Part shown: one piece after another, positions 1 to 6,327 of the stretch
Layout: each line of letters begins with the position of its first letter
How positions within the stretch are numbered: the first letter of the stretch is position 1
Assembly (NCBI GenBank): GCA_046153695.1
Contig: JBJXEZ010000054.1
Location: 1 to 15,001 of the forward strand
Reading direction: 5' to 3'
DNA length: 15,001 nucleotides
Origin: M3007 sp046153695
Lineage (GTDB): Bacteria > Bacteroidota > Bacteroidia > Chitinophagales > Saprospiraceae
Position numbers and translations under genes: made by a program
The notes under the pieces: model-generated
What the model was told of the DNA's origin: nothing
Seen by the model: the letters and a program-made list of their open reading frames with translations, nothing else
Databases searched by the model: none

Positions 1-618
1 TTCAAACGCCTGCGGCTGTACGGCCAGTTTTTGCTCGATGAGTTCTTTGTTTCCGAGGCGTTCGGTTCTGCAAGAGGGGGTTGGTGGGGCAACAAGTTCG
101 GTTTTCAGGCTGGCCTGAAGTACATCAATGCATTTGGGGTAGACCACCTCGACATACAAGTGGAACACAACTCCGTGCGCCCGTATACCTATTCCAGTTT
201 TGATTCGCTGAATAGCTACACCCACTACAACCAGCCGCTCGCACACCCGCTATGGGCCAATTTTCGGGAAACAGTTCTGCTTGCTCGCTACCAGCCGCAT
301 CACCGGCTGGTCCTCGCCGCCCGGCTCCTCCATTCCCAAACGGGCGACGATGGCCCCGGCGAAAATTGGGGCGGCAACCCCCTCCTCGGCAACGCGACCC
401 GCCAGCAGGACTACGGCAATACAACGGCGCAGGGCCGACGGGCTACCACGGTGCTGTTTGGGCTGAATGCCACCTGGCAATGGCGACACAACCTGTTCTG
501 GGAAGCCCGGCTATTATTGCGCAACAAAGCCAGCACCGATATCAACCGCGACCTCGACACACGACTCGTTTCCCTTGGCTTGCGCTGGAATGTGTGGAAC
601 GCGAACCATGATTTTTAG
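1..618 (+). CDS. C-terminal part of a Wzi-like outer-membrane protein (5' end outside window)
   Basis: The frame is open from the first base to the TAG at 616-618, giving 205 residues of a protein whose start lies outside the window. The segment HYNQPLAHPLWANFRE (near residues 75-90) resembles a signature I know from the Bacteroidota 'capsule assembly Wzi family' and the related gliding protein RemB. Alternating hydrophobic/aromatic strands such as TTVLFGLNATWQWRHNLFWEARLLLR and the final strand (RLVSLGLRWNVW) fit the end of an outer-membrane beta-barrel. A role at the cell surface, in polysaccharide attachment or surface adhesion, is inferred from the family and not shown here. The S8 protease gene starts 24 nt downstream with no visible promoter or terminator between them, so they may be co-transcribed. 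Another Bacteroidota barrel family cannot be excluded without the N-terminus. Confidence 0.68.
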   Translation, partial: FKRLRLYGQFLLDEFFVSEAFGSARGGWWGNKFGFQAGLKYINAFGVDHLDIQVEHNSVRPYTYSSFDSLNSYTHYNQPLAHPLWANFRETVLLARYQPHHRLVLAARLLHSQTGDDGPGENWGGNPLLGNATRQQDYGNTTAQGRRATTVLFGLNATWQWRHNLFWEARLLLRNKASTDINRDLDTRLVSLGLRWNVWNANHDF

Positions 619-642
619 TAAAATTGCAAAAACATACCGCCT

Positions 643-3267
643 GTGCGCCTGACACTCACCGTCCTCCCGCTTTTTGTCCTTCAATCACTCACCCTTTACG
701 GGCAAAATCCCTGGTTAGCCAAGTGTGCTCCGGCGTTGCTGACCGAGTCCCGCAGTGCGGCTGCTGGGCCGGAGCGGTTTGTCGTGGTGACCCGCAATCT
801 GAGCAGTTTCCGGAACTGGTTGACTGTCGTCTCGCCCGAAATCATTGTTCTGGGCACCTATGAACCAGCTGAAATCGCCGTACTGTGGTGCCCGCGTACT
901 GTGTTGATGGAAAAAATCCTGCCCATGTCTGATGTACAATTCGCTGACATTGGCCATACCGTGGCACGGGAAGAACGGGCCGTGCCCGGCCACAACCTTG
1001 CTACCAACTCCGTTAGTTTCGTACACGGACGCCAACCCGCGCTCGACGGCTCGGGAACCACGGTTTCGATCAAAGAATTCCGCTTCGACAGCACCGATGC
1101 CGACCTCAAAAACCGCGTGTTGTCTACCGGAAAATCAGCGACCGGCCTGACCGTACATGCCGGACTCATGGCCACCCTCGCTGCCGGAGCCGGCAACACC
1201 GACCCCGAGGCACGGGGCGTGGCGCGGGGCAGCCGTTTGGTATCATCGTCTTTCGTGGGCCTCTTACCCGATGCTGACTCGGACTACACCGACTTCGACA
1301 TTGCCATACAAAACCACTCCTACGGCGTTGACATCGAAAATTATTACGGAGCGGGCGCACTGGCCTACGATCTGAGTACTCAAAACCACGGTGAACTGCT
1401 GCACGTTTTTTCTTCCGGAAACAAGGGATTCGACACGGCACCGGCCGGCCCGTATGCCGCAACGCCGGGCTTCGCCAACCTGACGGGAAATTTCAAAATG
1501 ACCAAAAACGCGCTCTGCGTGGCAGCTACCGATTCGTTTGCCAACGTGTTAGCGTTCAGTTCCCGAGGCCCGGCATACGACGGTCGGATCAAGCCCGACC
1601 TGACGGCCTTTGGCCAGAACGGCAGCTCCGAATCAGCGACCCTGGTTTCCGGCGCTGCAGCGGTGTTGCGGCAGGCTTTTTTTGAAAAAAACAATCAAAA
1701 ACCGCCTGCCGAAATGTTGCGGGCCGTACTGATCGGTTCATGTGATGACATAGGTAATCCCGGCCCCGACTTCCTCAGCGGCCACGGTAACCTGAACTTG
1801 AAATTGGCCGTCGAAATCGTGCAGCGTAAACAAACGGCTACAGGTGCCATAGCGGAGGGCGAAACCAAACTTTTTCCAATCACTCTCCCGGCCAACCCCG
1901 CTCGGCTGCGGGTCACACTTTGTTGGAACGACGTGCCCGCTCAGCCCAATGCGGCCAAAGCATTGGCACACGACCTTGACCTGAGGGTGGTCGCACCCGA
2001 TGGCACCGTTTGGCTGCCTTGGGTGCTCAACCCGTCGCCCCATCGCGACTCCCTGTTGCTGCCTGCCCGCCGGGGCCGCGATTCGTTGAACACAGCCGAA
2101 CAAGTGCGCATTGATGCGCCATCCGCTGGCACATACCAACTTCAGGTGCGTGGTGCCGCCGTCGCGTCCGGGAGCCAAATTTTTGCTCTTGTTTTTCATT
2201 GGGATACTATCGGGCACTTCGAGTGGACAAGTCCTGTGCGCAACCATCCCGTTGCCGCAGGAGCCGGGGCCGTATTGCGCTGGGAAACCAACTTCGAGGG
2301 CCAGCGCGGCATTTTGGAATGGAAAACGGCTGGCAGCAATACCTGGCAAACAATAGACCCCGACTTGTCTCTCGATCCCGGGTACTACCGTTGGCTCGCA
2401 CCGGATACCCTGGCGGCTGCCCAGGTACGTATGCGCACGGGTGGGGGAACCGTCGTTTCCGATACATTTCTGATCGCGCCAAAACTGCGTGTTCGGGTGG
2501 ATTTCAACTGCCCTGACTCGCTGATGCTGCGCTGGAATTCCGTTTCACCTGCAGCCGTTTATCGCGTGTGGGCATTGAGTCAGCAGTACCTGGAGCCCTC
2601 TTTTTTGACCGCTGACACGTCGGTTGTTTTGCAAAAAAGCGCTTTCGCGCAGGAGCGTTTCGCCGTGTCGGCCCTGCTCGCCGACGCAATGGCGGAAGGC
2701 CATACTGCCAGTACGCCCGACCTCCGGCAGACTACCGGTTGCTATATTCTCAACCTGTTGGCCCTGCTCGACGATGTGCAAGACCGTATACACCTGACCC
2801 TCGACCTCAGCTCGCTGTATGGCGTGCAGCGGGTCTTTTTGGAAAAACTAAAAGGGGGATTGTGGTCACCCCTGCACATTGAAGACCCAACGGCGTTGCA
2901 GGTGACGGACACAGACCATTCGCCCACGGCGGGCACGAACACATACCGAGCGAGGTTGGAAATGGAAAACGGCGGTCAGATCATCGGCGATCCGGTGGTG
3001 GTGTACCACGCTGGCCCGGGGGGGTACTTGGTGCTGCCCAACCCCGCGAGAACGGGGCAAACGGTAGCCGTACTGGCGCGGGCGTTGGCGGACACGCCGC
3101 AATTTTTTCTATACGATGCGCTGGGGCGGTTAGTTTTGGAAAAAGAACTCGAGGGTACCCGTACGGATGTGGAGTTACCCGGCTTGTTGGCGCCTGGAGT
3201 GTATATGTGGACGGTGGCCGGGCTGAGTGGCGACCGGTTTGGGCAGGGAAAATTGTTGGTACGCTGA
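643..3267 (+). CDS. Secreted subtilisin-like (S8) serine protease with T9SS C-terminal sorting domain
   Basis: This is an 874-residue endopeptidase precursor predicted to be exported to the cell surface or medium. GTG at 643 is chosen because it is followed directly by a good signal peptide (MRLTLTVLPLFVLQSLTLYG, cleavage about residue 21). The S8 domain spans about 135-395. His172 (HAGLMATLAAGAGN), oxyanion Asn260 (SSGNKG) and Ser329 (GSSESATLVSG) align with the His, Asn and Ser of subtilisins. At the catalytic Asp position the sequence VSIKEFRFD puts Glu145, with Asp149 four residues later. Residues about 400-525 (DLDLRVVAPDG and neighbours) look like the jelly-roll domain that follows many S8 domains. 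Fibronectin-like segments follow. Residues 795-874 (YLVLPNPA, YDALGRLV, LLAPGVYMWTV, GKLLVR) match a type A T9SS sorting domain. It converges with the next gene, with a 14-nt gap and no terminator. The substrate is unknown. Confidence 0.88.
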   Translation: MRLTLTVLPLFVLQSLTLYGQNPWLAKCAPALLTESRSAAAGPERFVVVTRNLSSFRNWLTVVSPEIIVLGTYEPAEIAVLWCPRTVLMEKILPMSDVQFADIGHTVAREERAVPGHNLATNSVSFVHGRQPALDGSGTTVSIKEFRFDSTDADLKNRVLSTGKSATGLTVHAGLMATLAAGAGNTDPEARGVARGSRLVSSSFVGLLPDADSDYTDFDIAIQNHSYGVDIENYYGAGALAYDLSTQNHGELLHVFSSGNKGFDTAPAGPYAATPGFANLTGNFKMTKNALCVAATDSFANVLAFSSRGPAYDGRIKPDLTAFGQNGSSESATLVSGAAAVLRQAFFEKNNQKPPAEMLRAVLIGSCDDIGNPGPDFLSGHGNLNLKLAVEIVQRKQTATGAIAEGETKLFPITLPANPARLRVTLCWNDVPAQPNAAKALAHDLDLRVVAPDGTVWLPWVLNPSPHRDSLLLPARRGRDSLNTAEQVRIDAPSAGTYQLQVRGAAVASGSQIFALVFHWDTIGHFEWTSPVRNHPVAAGAGAVLRWETNFEGQRGILEWKTAGSNTWQTIDPDLSLDPGYYRWLAPDTLAAAQVRMRTGGGTVVSDTFLIAPKLRVRVDFNCPDSLMLRWNSVSPAAVYRVWALSQQYLEPSFLTADTSVVLQKSAFAQERFAVSALLADAMAEGHTASTPDLRQTTGCYILNLLALLDDVQDRIHLTLDLSSLYGVQRVFLEKLKGGLWSPLHIEDPTALQVTDTDHSPTAGTNTYRARLEMENGGQIIGDPVVVYHAGPGGYLVLPNPARTGQTVAVLARALADTPQFFLYDALGRLVLEKELEGTRTDVELPGLLAPGVYMWTVAGLSGDRFGQGKLLVR

Positions 3268-3281
3268 GTAGTTTCCCAACG

Positions 3282-4613
3282 TTAACCTTCCCGCTCCTCG
3301 AACCGCACACCAAGTGCCTCCAATTCAGCCAACACCGGCTCGTACACCTCCGGCATGATCGGGATATTGACCCCGGGAGTATGTATTTTTTCGAGCAAAA
3401 GTAGTTTTGCAAAGATGCCGAGGGGCAGTCCCACCAGGCGAGACATGGCGGTGTCGGTGCCGTTGTTGCCCTTTGTCACCAGTGTCGACGTGTGGCGGTG
3501 CGGGTGGCCGTCCAGTTCATACTCGAATTCGTGTTGCATGATGACCATGTCTTTGTCATCGGGCAGGAGCGCCCATTTTTCGAGCAACAGTTGTTCCAAA
3601 ACGAGCGCCGGCGTGGCATTTTTCAGGCCTATGACCCGCTCGTCGAACAAGCCAAGCCAGTCCAATTGTTGCATCACCGGGCTGTTCGGGTGGCTGCCGA
3701 TCAGGTCAGCGATCCGTTCGCGCACCGTGCCTGCGCCGTTTTTGTCTCCGGCGTATGCCTCCATCAGGCCGAGGCAGGTCAGGTTTTCGGATTCGGGAAT
3801 CGGAAAATTACCGTCGGTGAGGCCGATTTGTACCAATGCATCCCAGGCGGCGCAGTAGCCTTTATGCCGGATGGTTCCCCGTAAGAGCGTCCTGACATCG
3901 GCCAGCCCGTATGCCTCACGGTAGTGCAGGGAGTCGCGGTTGGCGTACACCTCCCACTGGCCCATCCCGGGTACATCGATGAGTCGGTGTTGACCAAACA
4001 GGCGGCGATACGGGACGAACCGCATCATGCCATTTTCGAGGAATTGGGCTGTACTCTGGCCAGCGAGCACAACATTGCGAGGGTTCCAACTGAATTTGTA
4101 ATGCCACGGGTTGTTGTCACTTTCGGGCGCTACCAGGCCGCCGCAGTGGGAGTAAAAAGCCGTGATTTTGCCGCCATTGGCCCGGATGGCATTGAGTCGC
4201 TGCATAGCGCTCATGTGATCGAGGCCGGGATCAAGGCCCAGTTCATTCATAAAAACCAGCCCGCGTTGGCGCACTTCGGCATCCAGCGCCTGCACAGCGG
4301 GGGAGACGTAACTTGCCGTGAGCAGGTGTTTGCCCAGTGCGAGGCAGTCCTGCGCCACCTCGATGTGCATTTGCGGGGGGAGCATGGAAACCACAACATC
4401 GTGCAGGGCCACGAGGTCACGGCGGTCGGCAGGGTTGGCAGCATCTAATCGAACAGCCTTTCCGCAGGGGTGGTCACCTGTTTTTTGGCGTGCCAGTGCT
4501 TCGTCGGCATCGGCTACGGTGACAAAAAAGCCGTGCTGCCGGGCCTGTTCCAGCAGGTAGCCGATTAGCACCGTTGCCGAGCGGCCCGCGCCGATAAGGA
4601 GGATTTTTTTCAT
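3282..4613 (-). CDS. Saccharopine dehydrogenase family oxidoreductase (saccharopine reductase-like)
   Basis: The protein has 443 residues, close to yeast Lys9 (about 446). The N-terminus MKKILLIGAGRSA carries a GxGxxA Rossmann motif at residues 8-13 for NAD(P) binding. The motif NELGLDPGLDHMSAM and the following C-terminal region (PWHYKFSWNPRNVVLAGQ, VPGMGQWEVYANRDSL) are typical of the saccharopine reductase/dehydrogenase catalytic domain. The family interconverts saccharopine with glutamate and 2-aminoadipate semialdehyde in the cytoplasm. In bacteria this is mostly lysine degradation, but the neighbours give no pathway partner, so direction and substrate are inferred. The ATG at 4613 sits exactly at the start of the Rossmann strand. 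The upstream spacer lacks a Shine-Dalgarno sequence, as is usual in Bacteroidota. Its likely promoter is about 210 nt upstream, with a long inverted repeat lying in the predicted 5' UTR. Confidence 0.87.
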   Translation of the reverse strand: MKKILLIGAGRSATVLIGYLLEQARQHGFFVTVADADEALARQKTGDHPCGKAVRLDAANPADRRDLVALHDVVVSMLPPQMHIEVAQDCLALGKHLLTASYVSPAVQALDAEVRQRGLVFMNELGLDPGLDHMSAMQRLNAIRANGGKITAFYSHCGGLVAPESDNNPWHYKFSWNPRNVVLAGQSTAQFLENGMMRFVPYRRLFGQHRLIDVPGMGQWEVYANRDSLHYREAYGLADVRTLLRGTIRHKGYCAAWDALVQIGLTDGNFPIPESENLTCLGLMEAYAGDKNGAGTVRERIADLIGSHPNSPVMQQLDWLGLFDERVIGLKNATPALVLEQLLLEKWALLPDDKDMVIMQHEFEYELDGHPHRHTSTLVTKGNNGTDTAMSRLVGLPLGIFAKLLLLEKIHTPGVNIPIMPEVYEPVLAELEALGVRFEEREG

Positions 4614-4649
4614 AAAACAGTTTTGGGAACACGCTGTAAGAGAGGGCGC

Positions 4650-4778
4650 AAAAACAAGTTGCTCAGAGGCTCACAGAGTTTGAGAGGGCACAGAGAAAAA
4701 ATGTGCTGCTTCTCTTGGATCAAACACTTTTACTCTTTGTCCTCTCAAACTCTGTGAGCCTCTGTGCAACTTATTTTT
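4650..4778. repeat. Long imperfect inverted repeat between promoter and start codon of the saccharopine gene
   Basis: Core arms at 4656-4687 and 4741-4772 are reverse complements at 31 of 32 positions (core AGGCTCACAGAGTTTGAGAG). Pairing continues less perfectly outward through A-rich/T-rich flanks and inward for another 15-18 nt, so the whole unit is close to a 129-bp palindrome. It is non-coding and lies in the predicted 5' UTR of the gene ending at 3282, where the transcript would form a very strong hairpin. There is no transposase nearby. The CTCTGTGAGCCTCTGTG-type core resembles dispersed repeats I have seen in several bacterial genomes, but that is recollection and not a database result. 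Confidence 0.8.
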
Positions 4779-4822
4779 CTCTGCTTCCTATCTTGCCGTA
4801 TTCCTTGAAAAAAAATGCGGCG

Positions 4823-4830
4823 CAAAAGTA
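4823..4830 (-). promoter_or_regulatory. Probable -7 element for the saccharopine dehydrogenase gene
   Basis: Read on the minus strand this is TACTTTTG, a perfect match to the Bacteroidota -7 consensus TAnnTTTG, followed by CGCCGC as is common for such promoters. No clean TTG is found at the expected -33 distance, so only the -7 half is supported. Transcription would start near 4816 and give a 5' UTR of about 200 nt that includes the long inverted repeat. Confidence 0.5.
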
Positions 4831-4888
4831 GCACGAGCATTTTCGAAAAATTATGCTGAAACAGAACGGATTGGATTTTGGCTGCGGG

Positions 4889-4910
4889 TTTTCCACATGC
4901 CGGTGGAAAA
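4889..4910. promoter_or_regulatory. Perfect 8-bp palindrome between divergent promoters, operator candidate
   Basis: TTTTCCAC (4889-4896) and GTGGAAAA (4903-4910) are exact reverse complements around a 6-nt spacer. The site lies about 20 nt upstream of the -33 element of the rightward leader promoter and about 60 nt upstream of the leftward -7 element. That is a reasonable place for a regulator dimer. No regulator gene is adjacent. The left arm plus the next base also fits the relaxed DnaA-box pattern TTWTNCACA, but one box is not meaningful. Confidence 0.35.
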
Positions 4911-4928
4911 AATGAATCGCACCATTGC

Positions 4929-4958
4929 TTGGAAAAAAACGCCGGGGCTGTACCTTGG
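4929..4958 (+). promoter_or_regulatory. Bacteroidota-type promoter for a short leader transcript
   Basis: TTG at 4929-4931, a 19-nt spacer and TACCTTGG at 4951-4958 match the TTG / 17-23 nt / TAnnTTTG pattern with one mismatch in the last four bases. The start would fall near 4965, about 65 nt ahead of the small ORF at 5030 and upstream of the terminator ending near 5153. The predicted terminated product is about 190 nt long. The sequence GGCCTCGCC at 4957-4965 is identical to the 5' arm of that terminator. Confidence 0.5.
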
Positions 4959-5029
4959 CCTCGCCGCTCTCCAATTTGCCGATGTTTTTTTCATCGTCAA
5001 ACCGATTTTTTCATCAAACTACTGCACAC

Positions 5030-5092
5030 ATGACAACAACCGTTACGATCAAAATCAAAAACGGAACCATTCGGGTAGCAGGTGCTTGCTGA
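5030..5092 (+). CDS. Thr/Ile/Val-rich 20-residue leader-peptide-like small ORF
   Basis: ATG at 5030 opens a 20-codon frame reading MTTTVTIKIKNGTIRVAGAC and closes with TGA at 5090-5092. Five of its codons are Thr (three directly after the start), three Ile and two Val, recalling threonine-operon leader peptides of enterobacteria. The stop codon spans the loop and 3' arm of a perfect 6-bp hairpin: GGTGCT at 5081-5086 pairs with AGCACC at 5092-5097. A short A/T hairpin (5104-5118) and an intrinsic terminator (5123-5153) follow, with a plausible promoter upstream. This order suggests transcription attenuation by ribosome stalling. However, the gene downstream encodes a TonB-C protein and not a Thr, Ile or Val biosynthetic enzyme. 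Translation is unproven, and it could equally be a small RNA or a relic. Confidence 0.45.
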   Translation: MTTTVTIKIKNGTIRVAGAC

Positions 5093-5122
5093 GCACCGTT
5101 ACTTGTTTTACAAAAACAGACT

Positions 5123-5153
5123 GGCCTCGCCCTTGCGGCGGGGCCTTTTTTTT
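5123..5153 (+). terminator. Rho-independent terminator of the leader transcript
   Basis: GGCCTCGCC (5123-5131) pairs with GGCGGGGCC (5137-5145) in a 9-bp stem with one G-T pair and a CTTGC loop, followed directly by eight T residues (5146-5153). This is a textbook intrinsic terminator. It sits 31 nt after the leader-ORF stop and 26 nt before the next start codon. Confidence 0.85.
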
Positions 5154-5160
5154 ACCTTCG
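5133..5160 (+). promoter_or_regulatory. Promoter of the TonB-C/TPR gene, overlapping the terminator
   Basis: TTG in the terminator loop (5133-5135), a 17-nt spacer and TACCTTCG (5153-5160) match the Bacteroidota promoter with one mismatch at -7. Initiation near 5167 would leave a 5' UTR of about 12 nt before the ATG at 5179. The gene can therefore be transcribed independently of the terminated leader transcript. Confidence 0.5.
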
Positions 5161-5178
5161 CCGCCCAAATCCAACGCT

Positions 5179-6273
5179 ATGAGAAAGTACGTTGCTTCAT
5201 TTGCCCTTATGCTCTGCCTGGCCGCCAATTTGGCTGGCCAAACAGCCGATACAACAATTTACGAGGTTGCAGAGTCTATGCCGATGCCTTTGCTGGCCCG
5301 TTGCATGCCCGACTTGCATCCGGGTTGGCCGGAGGACAGCCTGCGCCGCTGTGCCGAATCCCAACTCTTGTCCGTTGTTACCAAAAATATCCGCTACCCG
5401 GAAGAGGCCCGGAATGGGAATAAAGAAGGTACTGTTGTGACATCGTTTGTGGTGGAAAAGACCGGGCGAATTTCCGACATCCGAATTATCAAGGACATCG
5501 GCGGAGGCTGTGGCGACGAGGCCGCTCGTGTGATGGCCGCCCTCGACGAGGCGGGCCTGCGTTGGGTGCCAGCCAAACGGGCGGGAAAGCCCGTACGGAT
5601 GCGGCAAGTGCTGCCCATCCGGTTTCGGCTTCAGGAGGCACTACCCTACTACCTGCGAGCGAGTGGCGACACTGTTTACGTCGCAGTGGACATTCCGCCA
5701 GCGTTCAAGGGCGACGAAGAAGGCCTGATGACATTTGTACTCAACAACCTCCGATATCCCGCCAGTTACCGGGACAGTTGCAAGACTGGGGTGATCGAAC
5801 TTTCGCTCATCATTCGGCCCAATGGCCGTGTTGAAATCGAAAACCAGTTGGATTTCAGCGCTCTGGGAATGGATTTTCAGTACGAGGCCATCCGTTTGGC
5901 CAATCACATGTCGGGCCAATGGAATCCGGCATTGTACCAAGACCGGCCTGTAGCCACTGTTCTTCCCCTCCGCACACTGTTCAAATCCGACCAGCCCGGT
6001 TGCAAACTGGCAAACGAAAGTTTTGACAAGGCAATATTACTGGCAAACGAAGCAGGCGAAGTAACCGATCAGAATCCGCCGGAAAAAGCCCTCGAAAAAT
6101 GGAACGAAGCCGTGGCACTTCAGCCAAACAACACGGAGATTTTGTACCACCGCGCTTCGGCGCTGCTGAATATTGGCCGTCGCGCAGATGCCTGTGCGGA
6201 TTTCAATCGAATCAAGGGACTGCTCGGCACAACATGGTTCGAGCAATTGCGCACGCTGGTGTGCGGAAATTAA
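5179..6273 (+). CDS. Secreted/periplasmic protein with two TonB-C-like domains and a TPR tail
   Basis: The open frame extends further upstream, but ATG at 5179 is chosen because it starts a clear signal peptide (MRKYVASFALMLCLAANLAG, cleavage about residue 21) and follows a promoter-like sequence. The product has 364 residues. The first TonB C-terminal-like domain (about 67-151) contains NIRYPEEARNGNKEGTVV, FVVEKTGRISDIRI and a closing PIRFRL strand. A second, more diverged copy (about 183-269) has NLRYPASYRD, GVIELSLIIRPNGRVEI and LPLRTLF. The tail (about 274-344) reads as one or two TPR units (PEKALEKWNEAVALQPNN, ILYHRASALLNIGRRADA). There is no N-terminal TonB anchor or Pro-rich spacer, so it is unlikely to energise TonB-dependent transport. 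Such proteins are common in Bacteroidota and their function is not established. It converges with the alkC-like gene, 39 nt away. Confidence 0.8.
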   Translation: MRKYVASFALMLCLAANLAGQTADTTIYEVAESMPMPLLARCMPDLHPGWPEDSLRRCAESQLLSVVTKNIRYPEEARNGNKEGTVVTSFVVEKTGRISDIRIIKDIGGGCGDEAARVMAALDEAGLRWVPAKRAGKPVRMRQVLPIRFRLQEALPYYLRASGDTVYVAVDIPPAFKGDEEGLMTFVLNNLRYPASYRDSCKTGVIELSLIIRPNGRVEIENQLDFSALGMDFQYEAIRLANHMSGQWNPALYQDRPVATVLPLRTLFKSDQPGCKLANESFDKAILLANEAGEVTDQNPPEKALEKWNEAVALQPNNTEILYHRASALLNIGRRADACADFNRIKGLLGTTWFEQLRTLVCGN

Positions 6274-6291
6274 GTGCGTGTTTAACAAGTA

Positions 6292-6327
6292 GTGCCTTTG
6301 TGGCACCATCCGTCAGGCCGGACGGAT
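6292..6327. other. Two adjacent small hairpins between convergent genes
   Basis: GTGCC/GGCAC (6292-6296 with 6302-6306) and ATCCGTC/GACGGAT (6308-6314 with 6321-6327) form two neighbouring stems between the two convergent stop codons. The second overlaps the TGA of the minus-strand gene (6313-6315). Neither is followed by a T run on either strand, so intrinsic termination is only a possibility. Confidence 0.3.

Noticed and set aside
1738..2349. 203-residue minus-strand ORF inside the protease gene
   Set aside because: It lies opposite a well-supported secreted protease and has no recognisable domain.
3924..4448. 174-residue plus-strand ORF opposite the saccharopine gene
   Set aside because: It is antisense to conserved dehydrogenase motifs, and its composition is typical of a shadow frame.
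4889..4897. DnaA box TTTTCCACA
   Set aside because: A single relaxed match within a palindrome, with no cluster of boxes and no origin-type neighbours.
4897..5178. N-terminal extension of the TonB-C/TPR protein from an upstream ATG
   Set aside because: It would pass through a promoter, the leader ORF and a terminator, and would bury the signal peptide 94 residues inside the protein.
6292..6327. Bidirectional intrinsic terminator between the TonB-C and alkC genes
   Set aside because: Two hairpins exist but neither has a T run on either strand; kept only as a low-confidence structure.
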